Shown: positions 25,251-33,398, numbered from the stretch's first letter. The stretch is DNA of 64,000 nt from Nanoperiomorbus sp963544155 (GCA_963544155.1 CAUUDW010000005.1:3889-67888); one strand, 5' to 3'. Notes: a model not told the origin generated them from the letters alone. Translations and numbers: made by a program.

Positions 25251-26491
25251 GCCCTCAGATCAACCCCGCCCTACCACAGATCATGTGGCTGGATCTCAAT
25301 AGCGCCTTTGCCACCACCGAGCAACAAACCTATCCCGGCCTGCGCCACCGACCGGTCGGGGTCACCAATCGGACTAGTCCTAACTGTTGCATTATTACTG
25401 CCAGCTACGAGGCTAAAGCGCAGGGTGTTCATACCGGCATGAGACGTATAGAGGCTCTGCGTCAATGTCCCGGACTGATCCTGGTCGAGTCTCACCCCGC
25501 TAAATACAGCGCCGTTTACCGACGTCTATTCCGGATCATGCACAGCTATTCGCCCGACTGCGACATGAAGTCGATCGACGAGGGGTATATCGACCTGAAA
25601 TCGACCGGCTACGACACACCGGCTAAATTAATCCGGCTGGGACAAGAGCTAAAAGACCGGGTCAGACAAGAAATCGGTGAGTACTTGACTATCAATGTTG
25701 GACTAGGCAGCAATCGCTTCCTGGCTAAGCTGGCCGCCGGTCTGCATAAGCCCGACGGACTGGATATGATCACCGCCGACAATCTAGTCCAAGTATATAG
25801 CCGGCTCCGGCTGGAAGACCTGACCGGTATCGCCGAGCACCTGGGGCGTCGCTTGCGCCGAGCCGGCATCAATACACCGGTGCAATTCCTGGAAGCAAGC
25901 GAGGTGACTCTGCGCCGGCAGGTTTTCCATGGTATCACCGGCACTTATTGGTATCAACGACTGAGGGGGTACGAAGTTGACGATCAGCCGACCGGGCTGA
26001 GTATGATCGGTCGGCAGTGGGTAGTTGACCATGGTAGCGACGACGAAGATTACCTGAGCTCCTGCCTGCACTGTCTAGCCGAAAATGTCGGACTAAAGCT
26101 CCGCTACCGCCGGATCAAAGCTCGTGGCGTTTGCGTCCGGTTGCGCCTGCAAGCAGGTGGGCATTATCAGCGCAAGGTTCTATCGCCCGGCCCTTTTGAC
26201 TCCGACCAAGCCATCTGGCAGCTAGCTGAACCGCTATTCCAAGCTCGCCCCGCCGGTCGCATTTGCCGGCTAGGGATATATGTTTATCATTTTCAGTCGA
26301 CTAACCAAGACCAACTTAGCCTGCTCAGTCAGACCACTCGTTCCGCCAGTCTAGTCAAGGCAATTGACCGGATCAATCAGACCTACGGGCTAGCTACGAT
26401 TCACTCAGCTCACTCCAGCCTCGGCGTCAAGCACGTCCGCCGGAAAGTACCTTTCGGTAGCACGAAATACTTTGATCTGCTTATTGACTAA
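25247..26491 (+). CDS. dinB: Y-family DNA polymerase (DinB/UmuC type)
   Basis: The 414-residue translesion polymerase has catalytic motif MWLDLNSAFATTEQ (first Asp), ITASYEAKAQGVHTGM (nucleotide-contacting Tyr-Glu-Ala), and SPDCDMKSIDEGYIDL (catalytic Asp-Glu). Palm and thumb follow, with LTINVGLGSNRFLAKLAAGLHKPDGL, a helix-hairpin-helix region and a little-finger domain to about 350. The catalytic SIDEGYIDL replaces the usual SIDEAYLD. No C-terminal clamp-binding QLxLF motif is obvious apart from QDQLSLL near residue 361. It copies past DNA lesions. It is coupled to the preceding 90-residue gene. Confidence 0.92.
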   Translation: MSPQINPALPQIMWLDLNSAFATTEQQTYPGLRHRPVGVTNRTSPNCCIITASYEAKAQGVHTGMRRIEALRQCPGLILVESHPAKYSAVYRRLFRIMHSYSPDCDMKSIDEGYIDLKSTGYDTPAKLIRLGQELKDRVRQEIGEYLTINVGLGSNRFLAKLAAGLHKPDGLDMITADNLVQVYSRLRLEDLTGIAEHLGRRLRRAGINTPVQFLEASEVTLRRQVFHGITGTYWYQRLRGYEVDDQPTGLSMIGRQWVVDHGSDDEDYLSSCLHCLAENVGLKLRYRRIKARGVCVRLRLQAGGHYQRKVLSPGPFDSDQAIWQLAEPLFQARPAGRICRLGIYVYHFQSTNQDQLSLLSQTTRSASLVKAIDRINQTYGLATIHSAHSSLGVKHVRRKVPFGSTKYFDLLID

Positions 26492-26507
26492 ATAATCTAT
26501 AGGCTTT

Positions 26508-26532
26508 ACCATTTTGTATAAGGAAATGGTAG
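26508..26532 (+). other. Hairpin just before the HdeD-like gene
   Basis: ACCATTT and AAATGGT form a 7-bp perfect stem within 26508-26532, ending about 8 bases before the ATG at 26540. No T-run follows. It could end the dinB message weakly or influence translation of the next gene. Confidence 0.4.
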
Positions 26533-26539
26533 AAAAGAG

Positions 26540-27220
26540 ATGCTAGCTAAGTTACGAAAAATCGCTAAGAGTCTGTGGCTGTTAGTAGCCACCAGCGGTC
26601 TGGTCAGCATAGTAGTTGGGCTGGTAGCGATGATTAGGCCTCAGCTTGTCTTGTCGGTCTTTATTTATCTCTTCGGCGTCTTAGTTCTACTGATATCGGC
26701 TATCATATTAGGCAAGTCTCTGCTCAGTGTTAAGAAAGACAATCTGTGGTGGACGTCGATGATCTTTGCCGTCTGTGGCATCAGCATCGGCACTATGGTA
26801 CTGGCTAATCCGATCGTCGCCCAAGCTTTCATCGCAGCTATCCTAGCTATCTATATCTTCATCCAGTCATTACTGGGCTTAATCGCCACCTCTTACTCCG
26901 AGGACAACGAATCCAAGCCTCTTGTCACCACCATCGGTATCATCGGCGTCATTCTCGGTTTTTTGGTGCTATTCCAGCCCCGACTAGCCACCACGGGGAT
27001 GATGTGGATCGTCGGTATTTATATCTTTGCCTATGGTCTAGTAGCGGAGTATTATGCCATCCGAACTTACCGCAAGACCAAAACGCTCCGCCAGGCTATC
27101 CGTAAGGCGGAACGAGAAGCTAATCAATCCACCAAGACTAAGCATGACCCCGATGATATCGCCGAGGCAGAGGTAGTCCGGACTAAGGCTAAATCAGCCG
27201 ATCAAACACAGAAAGACTAG
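26540..27220 (+). CDS. HdeD-like (DUF308) membrane protein
   Basis: The 226-residue protein has six predicted membrane segments arranged as repeated two-helix units. LLVATSGLVSIVVGLVAMI followed by PQLVLSVFIYLFGVLVLL and the later TIGIIGVILGFLVLFQP carry the glycine-rich pattern of the HdeD/DUF308 family. The C-terminal 45 residues are a hydrophilic, charged cytoplasmic tail rich in Lys and Glu (from TYRKTKTLRQAI). The biochemical role is unknown; some relatives are acid-stress proteins. It is immediately upstream of uppP (one base between stop and ATG), so they form one operon at the envelope. Confidence 0.8.
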   Translation: MLAKLRKIAKSLWLLVATSGLVSIVVGLVAMIRPQLVLSVFIYLFGVLVLLISAIILGKSLLSVKKDNLWWTSMIFAVCGISIGTMVLANPIVAQAFIAAILAIYIFIQSLLGLIATSYSEDNESKPLVTTIGIIGVILGFLVLFQPRLATTGMMWIVGIYIFAYGLVAEYYAIRTYRKTKTLRQAIRKAEREANQSTKTKHDPDDIAEAEVVRTKAKSADQTQKD

Positions 27221-27221
27221 C

Positions 27222-28040
27222 ATGCACTTGGTACATCTGCTAATACTGCCGCCCATCATCATGGGAATCATCCAGGGAGCGACGGAGTTCATCCCCGTCT
27301 CCTCCTCAGGACACCTGATCATAGCCAGTCATCTACTGAGGCTACATCACGGCGGTCATTTATTTATCCAAGCGCTTGATTTCGGCACAACCCTAGCTCT
27401 GATCATTTATTTCCGGCGCCAGTTAAAAGAGCTAGCTCGACAAGTGTTTATCGAGCACGACTATCGTCTGCTCCGCAATATCGCCATCACCTGTCTGCCC
27501 GTCGGGGTAATTGGCTTCGCTGCATCAAGGTTTGTCGAGCACTCAGCCTTCTTTGCCAGTAGCCTGGTCATCGCCATGTCGTTAATCATCTTCGGTATTA
27601 TCATGGTCGTGCTAGAGAAACTGCCTCGACTATCAGATGTCGCCAATGGACGGGAACTATCGCCGAGTCGAGCCCTCGTCATCGGGATGGCTCAGTGTCT
27701 GGCTCTGGTGCCGGGAGTGTCTCGCTCCGGTTCTACCATCATCGCCTCTCGCCTCTGTGGACTCAAGCCCAAGCAGGCGACCGAGTATTCTTTCCTCGCC
27801 AGCATCCCCATCATGCTGGCTCTACTAGCTAAGTTAGTCGTCAAGAATACCGGTTTCATCGTTCATCATTGGCAACCACTCTTACTCGGCAATATCTTCG
27901 CTTTCATCGTCGGTATCGTCGCCGTCAGGCTTTTCTTAACCTATCTAGAGAAGCACGACCTCAGAGCTTTTGGCGCTTACCGGATTAGCATCGCTATCAT
28001 CATTATCTATCTACTATCAACGGGGGCACTACCGCACTAA
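27222..28040 (+). CDS. uppP: Undecaprenyl-diphosphatase UppP/BacA
   Basis: This 272-residue polytopic membrane protein has the two signature motifs. GATEFIPVSSSGHLIIASHLL near residue 20 holds the catalytic Glu and Ser-Ser-Ser-Gly-His. VPGVSRSGSTIIASRLCGL near residue 165 forms the second half-site with the essential Arg. It dephosphorylates undecaprenyl diphosphate to recycle the lipid carrier of peptidoglycan and other glycans, and confers bacitracin tolerance. Length and motifs are normal. It follows the HdeD-like gene with no space, and the P-type ATPase gene starts 20 bases later from its own promoter. Confidence 0.96.
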   Translation: MHLVHLLILPPIIMGIIQGATEFIPVSSSGHLIIASHLLRLHHGGHLFIQALDFGTTLALIIYFRRQLKELARQVFIEHDYRLLRNIAITCLPVGVIGFAASRFVEHSAFFASSLVIAMSLIIFGIIMVVLEKLPRLSDVANGRELSPSRALVIGMAQCLALVPGVSRSGSTIIASRLCGLKPKQATEYSFLASIPIMLALLAKLVVKNTGFIVHHWQPLLLGNIFAFIVGIVAVRLFLTYLEKHDLRAFGAYRISIAIIIIYLLSTGALPH

Positions 28041-28060
28041 ATAAGGTATAATGAAGATAT

Positions 28061-30160
28061 ATGCATAGCAGAGTAAGCGTTGGTGGGGTTCGACTCTGGC
28101 AAAAGAGGTTGATCTTTTCGATCATCCTGTGTCTACCGGCAACCGGTTTCCTGGCCCTAGACTGGCTAATACCTAATTCAGCTATTAACCGCACCATTCA
28201 GCCATGGGCGCCTCTGGCGACCTGCCTGATGTCCACCCTAGCGATTATCTATCTGGGGCTGGTCTTCTGGCGCAGTACCATCCGGGGCCTAAAGCATCAG
28301 CTATTTAATGTAGATAGCCTCATTACCATCGGCACTTCGGTTGCCTATGCTTATAGCTGTATTAGCTTTGTCTTGCTTGCCCTCCAGAATAACTCGCTCG
28401 TCATCCCCGCTAGTCGGCGAGTGCCACTTTACTTCAGTACGGTCACCTTTCTGTTCGTCTTCGTCGTTCTCGGTAAATGGCTGGAGATGCGGGCGATTAG
28501 CCGAGCGCAACAATCAGTCAAGCAGCTAATCCGGCTCAAGCCCAGCCTAGCTCACGTCGTCAGCGGCGGTCTCATCATCAACATCCCCGTCGACCGAATC
28601 GAGGTCGGCGATTGGGTGATCATTAATCCTCATGAACGCATCCCTATCGATGGTTACGTTGTTGATGGCGTTTCTTCGGTTAATGAAGCGATTATTACTG
28701 GCGAGAGCGCACCCGTCAGCAAGCAGCTAGACAGTCGGGTGATCGGTGGCACCACCAATGGCTCAGGCAAGCTGGTCGTCGTAGCTGACCATTTGTATGA
28801 AGAGACACTGCTAGCTCAGATCATCCAGCTAATCCGGAGCACTCGTTCTGATCGAACGATCAACGAAGACATCGCTGATCGTATGTCCAATGTCTTCGTC
28901 CCGCTAGTCATTCTCTTTGCCCTGATCTGTTTCGCCGTTAGATATTTCTTCCTCGGTTCCGACTTATCGTCAGCCATGACTATGTTTATCTCCATTATCA
29001 TGGTGGCTTGCCCCTACGCTTTTGGTCTGGCTAGCCCCAGTGTGACTACCGCCAGCGTCGACCTGGGCACTCGGAACGGCATCTTAATCAAGGGCAGCAG
29101 GAGCTTGGAGTCGCTGAGCCAAGTTGACACTATCGTCTTTGATAAGACCGGCACTCTGACCAAAGGTCAGCTAGCCGTGACTGATGTCATCACGATCTCC
29201 GCCACCGCCAAGGAGACTATGTCCATCGCCAGTAGCCTAGCCAAACACAGCCTCCACCCCTTAGCTCAGGCTATCGCCCGGCGATCCAGCAAGCGCCAGA
29301 TCGAAACTAGGGCGGTCAAACGGCTGGAGGTGGCGACTAACCGAGGTATCAGCGGGCTAATCGGAGGTAAGAAGTACTACCTGGGTAGTGAAGAATATGC
29401 TCGCAAGTTGCATAAGTTAGGTCTACCCGACACTTCAAAGCTGCGTCGAATGGGCAAGGTGATTTGCTACGTCTTCACTAGACAGCAAATTTTGGGCGTA
29501 ATCGGCATCTCCGACCAGCCGAAAGAGGGAGCTGTCGGGCTGATCAAACAGCTCCATCAACTAGGCATCAAGACCTATCTGCTCTCCGGCGACAGCGAGA
29601 CAGCCACCAAGGCAATCGCTCGCCGACTCGGGATCAAGCAGATCATTGCCAACACCAAGCCAGACGACAAGGCTAAAGAAGTGATAAGCTTGCGCCAGAA
29701 AGGTCACGTCGTAGCCATGGTCGGTGACGGCATCAATGATGCACCGGCCTTGGCTAGTGCCAGCGTCGGCATCGCCATCGGCACCGGTACCGAGGCAGCC
29801 ATTGAGACGGGAGATATCGTCATCGTCAATGGCAGCCCTCAGCTAATCTATAGCGCCCTCCGACTAGCCAAGCTGACCACTCACAAGATCAGACAAAACA
29901 TCTTCTTCTCACTCTTCTACAACGTCGTCAGCTTGCCAATTGCCGCCGGTACACTAGCCGGTATCGGGGTTGAACTAAGTCCCGAGCTGGCCAGCTTGAT
30001 CATGGCGATGTCGATCACTACCATTACCGTTAATTCCCTGACTCTGCGTATTTCCGACCTTAACGACGAGCGTGACCTGACCAGCAGCGTCGCCCCGGTC
30101 ATCCTCTTCATGCTCTTCACCGTCATTTACGTCATCTTCTTGATGGCGGGTACCAGATAG
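28061..30160 (+). CDS. P1B-type heavy-metal ATPase with a CPY motif
   Basis: The 699-residue ATPase has the full P-type set: TGES (ITGESAPVSKQ), phosphorylation site DKTGTLTKG, SSLAKHSLHPLAQAIA (the His-Pro site of P1B pumps) and MVGDGINDAPALASA. It looks closest to copper exporters, with YNVVSLPIAAG and MAMSITTITVNSLTLR in the last helices. Two features are odd. It has no N-terminal metal-binding domain. The membrane motif that reads CPC in copper pumps is CPYAFGLASP here, confirmed from the codons TGC CCC TAC near 29010. The change removes one metal ligand, so ion specificity is uncertain. TATAAT at 28047-28052 lies eight bases before the ATG, a leaderless start. Confidence 0.88.
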   Translation: MHSRVSVGGVRLWQKRLIFSIILCLPATGFLALDWLIPNSAINRTIQPWAPLATCLMSTLAIIYLGLVFWRSTIRGLKHQLFNVDSLITIGTSVAYAYSCISFVLLALQNNSLVIPASRRVPLYFSTVTFLFVFVVLGKWLEMRAISRAQQSVKQLIRLKPSLAHVVSGGLIINIPVDRIEVGDWVIINPHERIPIDGYVVDGVSSVNEAIITGESAPVSKQLDSRVIGGTTNGSGKLVVVADHLYEETLLAQIIQLIRSTRSDRTINEDIADRMSNVFVPLVILFALICFAVRYFFLGSDLSSAMTMFISIIMVACPYAFGLASPSVTTASVDLGTRNGILIKGSRSLESLSQVDTIVFDKTGTLTKGQLAVTDVITISATAKETMSIASSLAKHSLHPLAQAIARRSSKRQIETRAVKRLEVATNRGISGLIGGKKYYLGSEEYARKLHKLGLPDTSKLRRMGKVICYVFTRQQILGVIGISDQPKEGAVGLIKQLHQLGIKTYLLSGDSETATKAIARRLGIKQIIANTKPDDKAKEVISLRQKGHVVAMVGDGINDAPALASASVGIAIGTGTEAAIETGDIVIVNGSPQLIYSALRLAKLTTHKIRQNIFFSLFYNVVSLPIAAGTLAGIGVELSPELASLIMAMSITTITVNSLTLRISDLNDERDLTSSVAPVILFMLFTVIYVIFLMAGTR

Positions 30161-30167
30161 GTGTTGT

Positions 30168-30190
30168 AGCCGGACGATCGTCGGCTAGTC
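30168..30190. terminator. GC-rich hairpin between convergent genes
   Basis: TAGCCG and ACGATCGT followed by CGGCTA form a near-perfect palindrome with a single bulged G, between the stops of the P-type ATPase and the GH13-like gene. There is no clear T-run, so termination on either strand is only probable. Confidence 0.4.
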
Positions 30191-30208
30191 GCATATCATC
30201 TTAAGCGT

Positions 30209-31306
30209 TTAGTCGACTCGGGTAACCACTGCCTCATATGGGGCGAGCGGCTTGGCTAGGTCACCTCGCCCAATATAGCTACTGCAGACTAGCTCTCCCT
30301 TAGCTATCTCAGCCGCCGGAGCGACATATCTAGAAGACAAATTGCCGGTAACCTGCAGTTGGTAGCCATCAAGTGCCCGTTGATAGCAAAGGATGCCGCC
30401 ACGGTCACCAACGAACTTGATGACGCCGTCTTGCAAGATCAAGCTGCTCTTGCGCAGAGCGATCAGCTGACGATAATAGCTCAGCACCGAAGCCGGATCG
30501 TTGTCTTGTGCTTCGACATTAACTACTTGGAAAATCCGGTCAAGCGTCAGCTGCGGTGCCACTTCACTAAAGCCGGCATACTCGTCATCACTCCAATACA
30601 TCGGGGTACCGGCATTCAGCTCCGCCCGACCGAACCGTTGCCTCGGGCTGGGCGTGCCGATCTCTTGACCCTGATAGATACAAGGTACACCCGGCATGGT
30701 TAGCATGATTGTCGCCAGCATCTTGGCAACCTCCTCCCGGTACCGGTCACCGGCACAGAGCGTCACCGAGCGAAGAGTGGTCTCACTCTCCAGCTCAATC
30801 ATAGTCGCATCATGTCTAACCCTAGCCGCCAGATCACGCTTGAGCTTCTTTAAGTTCAAACCGCCACCGGGTCGATAATCGCTTAGAAGAGGGTCTTGGT
30901 ATGGCACGAACCCTGCCACGCCTTTCTTGAGCCAATAGTCGCAAACCTCCGCCTCGGCCAAACTGGCAGGGATAGATAAGATGATCTTTAGCCGTCGCTC
31001 CCGAGCTCGGCTAATTAAGTCGATTAACTGCAACATCGTGCCGAGACGAGTGCTGAGTGACATCAAGTCGTCCGGCTTCGCCTGATCTCCTTGGTGAGTC
31101 AGCTCATATAATGACAGGATGATAACATCCACCCCCAGCTCGGCAATATAGTCAAGCCTACTAATGAGACCGGTTAGGTCGCCCAGACCATCGCCATCTG
31201 AGTCTTGGTAGCTCCGGATTAACACTCGGTAAGCCACGGAGTGTTCAAGCAGCCTAGCGTTCCGACCGCCATCGATATATTCGTTATACTTTGCCCGCCC
31301 CTGCAT
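30209..31306 (-). CDS. GH13-like protein lacking catalytic residues
   Basis: The 365-residue protein is recognisably an alpha-glucosidase-type GH13 barrel. It shows YRVLIRSYQDSDGDGLGDL near residue 27, LDYIAELGVDVIILS, MPGVPCIYQGQEIG and LSYYRQLIALRKSS. It is about 200 residues shorter than active relatives, and every catalytic site has gone. The usual NH of region I is replaced in KIILSIPAS. The nucleophile site GFRxD reads GVAGFVPYQDP. No NHD site remains and no clear acid/base Glu can be placed. The frame is nevertheless open and has a good leaderless promoter (TATAAT, six bases before ATG). A folded non-catalytic protein is more likely than an enzyme, possibly a glucan-binding or structural partner. 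Confidence 0.75.
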   Translation of the reverse strand: MQGRAKYNEYIDGGRNARLLEHSVAYRVLIRSYQDSDGDGLGDLTGLISRLDYIAELGVDVIILSLYELTHQGDQAKPDDLMSLSTRLGTMLQLIDLISRARERRLKIILSIPASLAEAEVCDYWLKKGVAGFVPYQDPLLSDYRPGGGLNLKKLKRDLAARVRHDATMIELESETTLRSVTLCAGDRYREEVAKMLATIMLTMPGVPCIYQGQEIGTPSPRQRFGRAELNAGTPMYWSDDEYAGFSEVAPQLTLDRIFQVVNVEAQDNDPASVLSYYRQLIALRKSSLILQDGVIKFVGDRGGILCYQRALDGYQLQVTGNLSSRYVAPAAEIAKGELVCSSYIGRGDLAKPLAPYEAVVTRVD

Positions 31307-31358
31307 AGCAACATTATACCATTAGCGTAAGCATTTCATTGTAATATATACAAACCTC

Positions 31359-31391
31359 TTGCACTCAGCCGGTTAAACGTGCTAGTATATA
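31359..31391 (+). promoter_or_regulatory. Promoter of a short plus-strand transcript
   Basis: TTGCAC at 31359-31364 and TAGTAT at 31383-31388 have an 18-base spacer, and TATATA overlaps at 31386-31391. It faces a terminator about 85 bases downstream with no clear gene between them. Confidence 0.55.
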
Positions 31392-31395
31392 CATA

Positions 31396-31504
31396 AGCAA
31401 AAGTTCAAACAAAAACTTAACAAACGTTATGCTTTCGAGCGAATTTTTGCTTTTGTCTCCACCACACACCTCTTGGGTCGGCCACTGCCGACCCTCTTTG
31501 TTTT
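31396..31504 (+). ncRNA. Putative small RNA of about 110 nt
   Basis: A promoter (TTGCAC-18-TAGTAT) and a strong intrinsic terminator bracket a stretch with no convincing ORF. The 5' part can form a hairpin between AGCAAAAG at the start and TTTTTGCT at about 31444-31451, enclosing an A-rich loop. The 3' part is the terminator itself, with the accessible CCACCACACACC just before it. No known RNA family was recognised: it lacks the signatures of tmRNA, SRP RNA and RNase P. A short peptide from the ATG at 31429 is possible but would run on through the terminator. Confidence 0.45.
31475..31504 (+). terminator. Strong intrinsic terminator
   Basis: GGGTCGGC at 31475-31482 and GCCGACCC at 31487-31494 form a perfect 8-bp GC-rich stem with a 4-base loop. 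TCTTTGTTTT follows, so it works on the plus strand. Confidence 0.85.
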
Positions 31505-31555
31505 ATCGGAGCGACCACGCCGATTATCATTTGAAATTGTTCAATATTATTATCG

Positions 31556-32224
31556 CTACGAATCAGCCGAGAGATCAACCTGATGTTCCCGACGCCATTT
31601 CTCAATCAGGGCATGGTTGCCCGAGAGGAGCACCTCCGGCACTCGTCTCCCCTTATACTCTTCCGGCCTGGTATACTGAGGATACTCCAGCGCATCCAGC
31701 TGCGAATAGCTTTCGATCACCGTTGCTTCGTCGCCGCCGCCAAGTACACCCGGCAACAAGCGGACAATCGAGTCGATCACGATCATGGCCGGCAGTTCAC
31801 CACCCGTTAACACATAACGACCCACCGAGATTTTCTCATCCACCAGCTCCTCGACTCTAGCGTCAAAGCCCTCGTAGCGCCCGCAGACGATGATGTAATC
31901 GTCGTCACTCTCCGCATGTAGCCATGCCTGCTTTTGATCCCAGACCGTCTTAGCCGGTGTCATCAGAAGCACCTTTGCTCGAGGCAAGATCTGTCTGGCC
32001 CGCTCTATCGCCTTAGTCAGCGGCTCGATCATCAGCAGCATACCCGCCCCACCGCCGAAGGGCTTATCGTCAACCTGACGCCGAGACCCCAGCCCATAGT
32101 CACGCAGATTGATTAGCTGAAACTCCGCCTTTTGGTCTTTCTGCGCCTTCCACATCATCGACGAGCCCAGCACCGGCTCGAACATCTCAGGGAATAGCGT
32201 TATCACGACAAACCTTTTCATCAT
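31556..32224 (-). CDS. trmD: tRNA (guanine-N1-)-methyltransferase TrmD
   Basis: The 222-residue SPOUT methyltransferase methylates G37 in tRNAs reading CUN, CCN and CGG codons, preventing frameshifts. The hallmarks are VVITLFPEMFEPVLGSSMM at the start, DDKPFGGGAGMLLMIEPL, VCGRYEGFDARVEELVDEKIS and VGRYVLTGGELPAMIVIDSI with the trefoil-knot SAM site. A C-terminal domain contains YTRPEEYKGRRVPEVLLSGNH. Length is normal. TATAAT (reverse complement of 32230-32235) lies five bases before the first of two adjacent ATGs, so trmD has its own leaderless promoter behind the khpA terminator. Confidence 0.96.
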   Translation of the reverse strand: MMKRFVVITLFPEMFEPVLGSSMMWKAQKDQKAEFQLINLRDYGLGSRRQVDDKPFGGGAGMLLMIEPLTKAIERARQILPRAKVLLMTPAKTVWDQKQAWLHAESDDDYIIVCGRYEGFDARVEELVDEKISVGRYVLTGGELPAMIVIDSIVRLLPGVLGGGDEATVIESYSQLDALEYPQYTRPEEYKGRRVPEVLLSGNHALIEKWRREHQVDLSADS

Positions 32225-32258
32225 GGCTGATTATAGCATGCACCGGGTGGCTCACACT

Positions 32259-32287
32259 GAAAAACCGCCCTAATAGATAGGACGGCT
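32259..32287 (-). terminator. Intrinsic terminator of khpA
   Basis: CCGCCCTA at 32265-32272 pairs with TAGGACGG at 32278-32285 with one wobble pair. On the minus strand it is followed by a run of T. It separates khpA from trmD. Confidence 0.75.
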
Positions 32288-32342
32288 TTACAGCACAAAT
32301 AAATCTCACATTTTAGTTCGCGCACATTTCGAACTGAGGATA

Positions 32343-32738
32343 TTATATATCAAGATCATCGAGGTCTGCAAGGTTCTGGCGAAGCTTATCGGCACGACTA
32401 AGTGTCTTTTCCACATCTTCAGCGGCTTTATTTTCCACAGTATCGACAGTCTCGTCATTTTCTGTTGTAGATGTCGCCTCACCGGCTTCGTCCTGATTGT
32501 CCGTGTCCACAATCTTGAGATTATAGCGAGCATCATTCTTCGCTCCGAGTGCCCGCAAGATATTACGCAGGCTCTGAGCCGTCGCTCCTCGACGACCGAT
32601 TACTCTGCCCAAGTCATCAGGTGCGACACTCAGCTCGAGAAGAACGCCTCGGTCATCTTCAGTTCGCTTGACAGACACCTGGTCCGGATGATCTACCAGC
32701 TTACCAACCACAAACTCAACAAACTGCTGTTCTATCAT
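32343..32738 (-). CDS. khpA: KH-domain RNA-binding protein KhpA
   Basis: The 131-residue protein has one KH domain in residues about 1-77, starting MIEQQFVEFVVGKLVDHPD and including the GxxG-type loop APDDLGRVIGRRGATAQSLRNIL. The remaining 55 residues are an acidic, Asp/Glu/Thr-rich tail ending DKLRQNLADLDDLDI, which ordinary KhpA proteins (about 75-85 residues) lack. KhpA binds RNA, usually with KhpB, and influences cell-size control. Position between rpsP and trmD is the classical one; rimM, often next to it, is missing. It is flanked by terminators on both sides. Confidence 0.9.
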   Translation of the reverse strand: MIEQQFVEFVVGKLVDHPDQVSVKRTEDDRGVLLELSVAPDDLGRVIGRRGATAQSLRNILRALGAKNDARYNLKIVDTDNQDEAGEATSTTENDETVDTVENKAAEDVEKTLSRADKLRQNLADLDDLDI

Positions 32739-32770
32739 ATCCGCCTCCTATTTAGCTAGGCTAATTCTAA

Positions 32771-32801
32771 CAAAAACCCCGCTACCATGCAATGAGCGGG
32801 G
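32771..32801 (-). terminator. Intrinsic terminator of rpsP
   Basis: CCCCGCT at 32777-32783 pairs perfectly with AGCGGGG at 32795-32801. On the minus strand the stem is followed by TTTTTG. It lies between rpsP and khpA. Confidence 0.85.
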
Positions 32802-32824
32802 TGACCATCCTTTACCAATGTGGC

Positions 32825-33247
32825 TTACTCGGCAGGCTGATCCTGCTCGGCTGTTTCAGCCGGCTCTGACGGCTCGGCTGCACTGCTATCACTAGCTGCA
32901 GTTTCCTCGGCCGGTGTCTCAACCGACTCCTCTTTAGGCTGATTGCGACGTAGCTTCTCGGGGTTGCGAATATTTCGCTGTTTACCTCTGACTGTCTTGA
33001 CCCATTTCGGCATCGTCATTCCTTCGCCGGTCAAGATACGCACCACTCGATCGGTTGGCTGGGCCCCATGGCTCAGATAGTTCTCGATAGCCTCTTTATC
33101 TAGCTGGACCTGCTTGGTGTGTGGATTATATGAGCCAACATAAGCCACTACCTTACCGCTCGACGGATGGCGCAAGACATCTTGCACGATCACCCGGTAA
33201 GTAGCGTAGTGGGTTTTACCTTGGCGTTGTAAACGGATTGCGAGCAT
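32825..33247 (-). CDS. rpsP: Ribosomal protein bS16 with acidic tail
   Basis: The 140-residue protein starts MLAIRLQRQGKTHYATYRVIV. It contains IENYLSHGAQPTDRVVRIL, the expected bS16 core, in residues 1-80. The last 50 residues are a low-complexity extension rich in Glu, Ala, Pro and Ser (EETAASDSSAAEPSEPAETAEQ) absent from most bS16 proteins. It is a small-subunit assembly protein. A strong ribosome binding site (AAGGAGATAA just before the ATG) shows a leadered message with a likely -10 TAGAAT further upstream. Confidence 0.95.
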   Translation of the reverse strand: MLAIRLQRQGKTHYATYRVIVQDVLRHPSSGKVVAYVGSYNPHTKQVQLDKEAIENYLSHGAQPTDRVVRILTGEGMTMPKWVKTVRGKQRNIRNPEKLRRNQPKEESVETPAEETAASDSSAAEPSEPAETAEQDQPAE

Positions 33248-33297
33248 TTATCTCCTTAACTTAACTGATTACTCTATGACGGATTAGCCATATTCTA

Positions 33298-33378
33298 CTA
33301 GAAGTCGCCCCTGTCTTCAATAGCCCGGCAGGACTCACAGCCTACTTGCCCACCGCACGCCGGATGAATGCAATGCAT
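33298..33378 (-). CDS. Possible Cys-rich mini-protein (26 aa)
   Basis: The open frame from the ATG at 33378 encodes a very short peptide with four Cys and two His (MHCIHPACGG...GCESCR). The same frame runs upstream through VACCG before meeting other sequence. The Cys spacing suggests metal binding or a decayed zinc-binding gene. There is no clear ribosome binding site. Real expression is doubtful; it is listed because the composition is unlikely by chance in this intergenic stretch. Confidence 0.25.
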   Translation of the reverse strand: MHCIHPACGGQVGCESCRAIEDRGDF

Positions 33379-33398
33379 ACCACAGCAAGCTACCCGGG

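Noticed and set aside
31429..31860. 143-codon plus-strand ORF overlapping trmD
   Set aside because: It runs through a strong terminator and then antisense to trmD; the amino acid sequence is that of a shadow frame.
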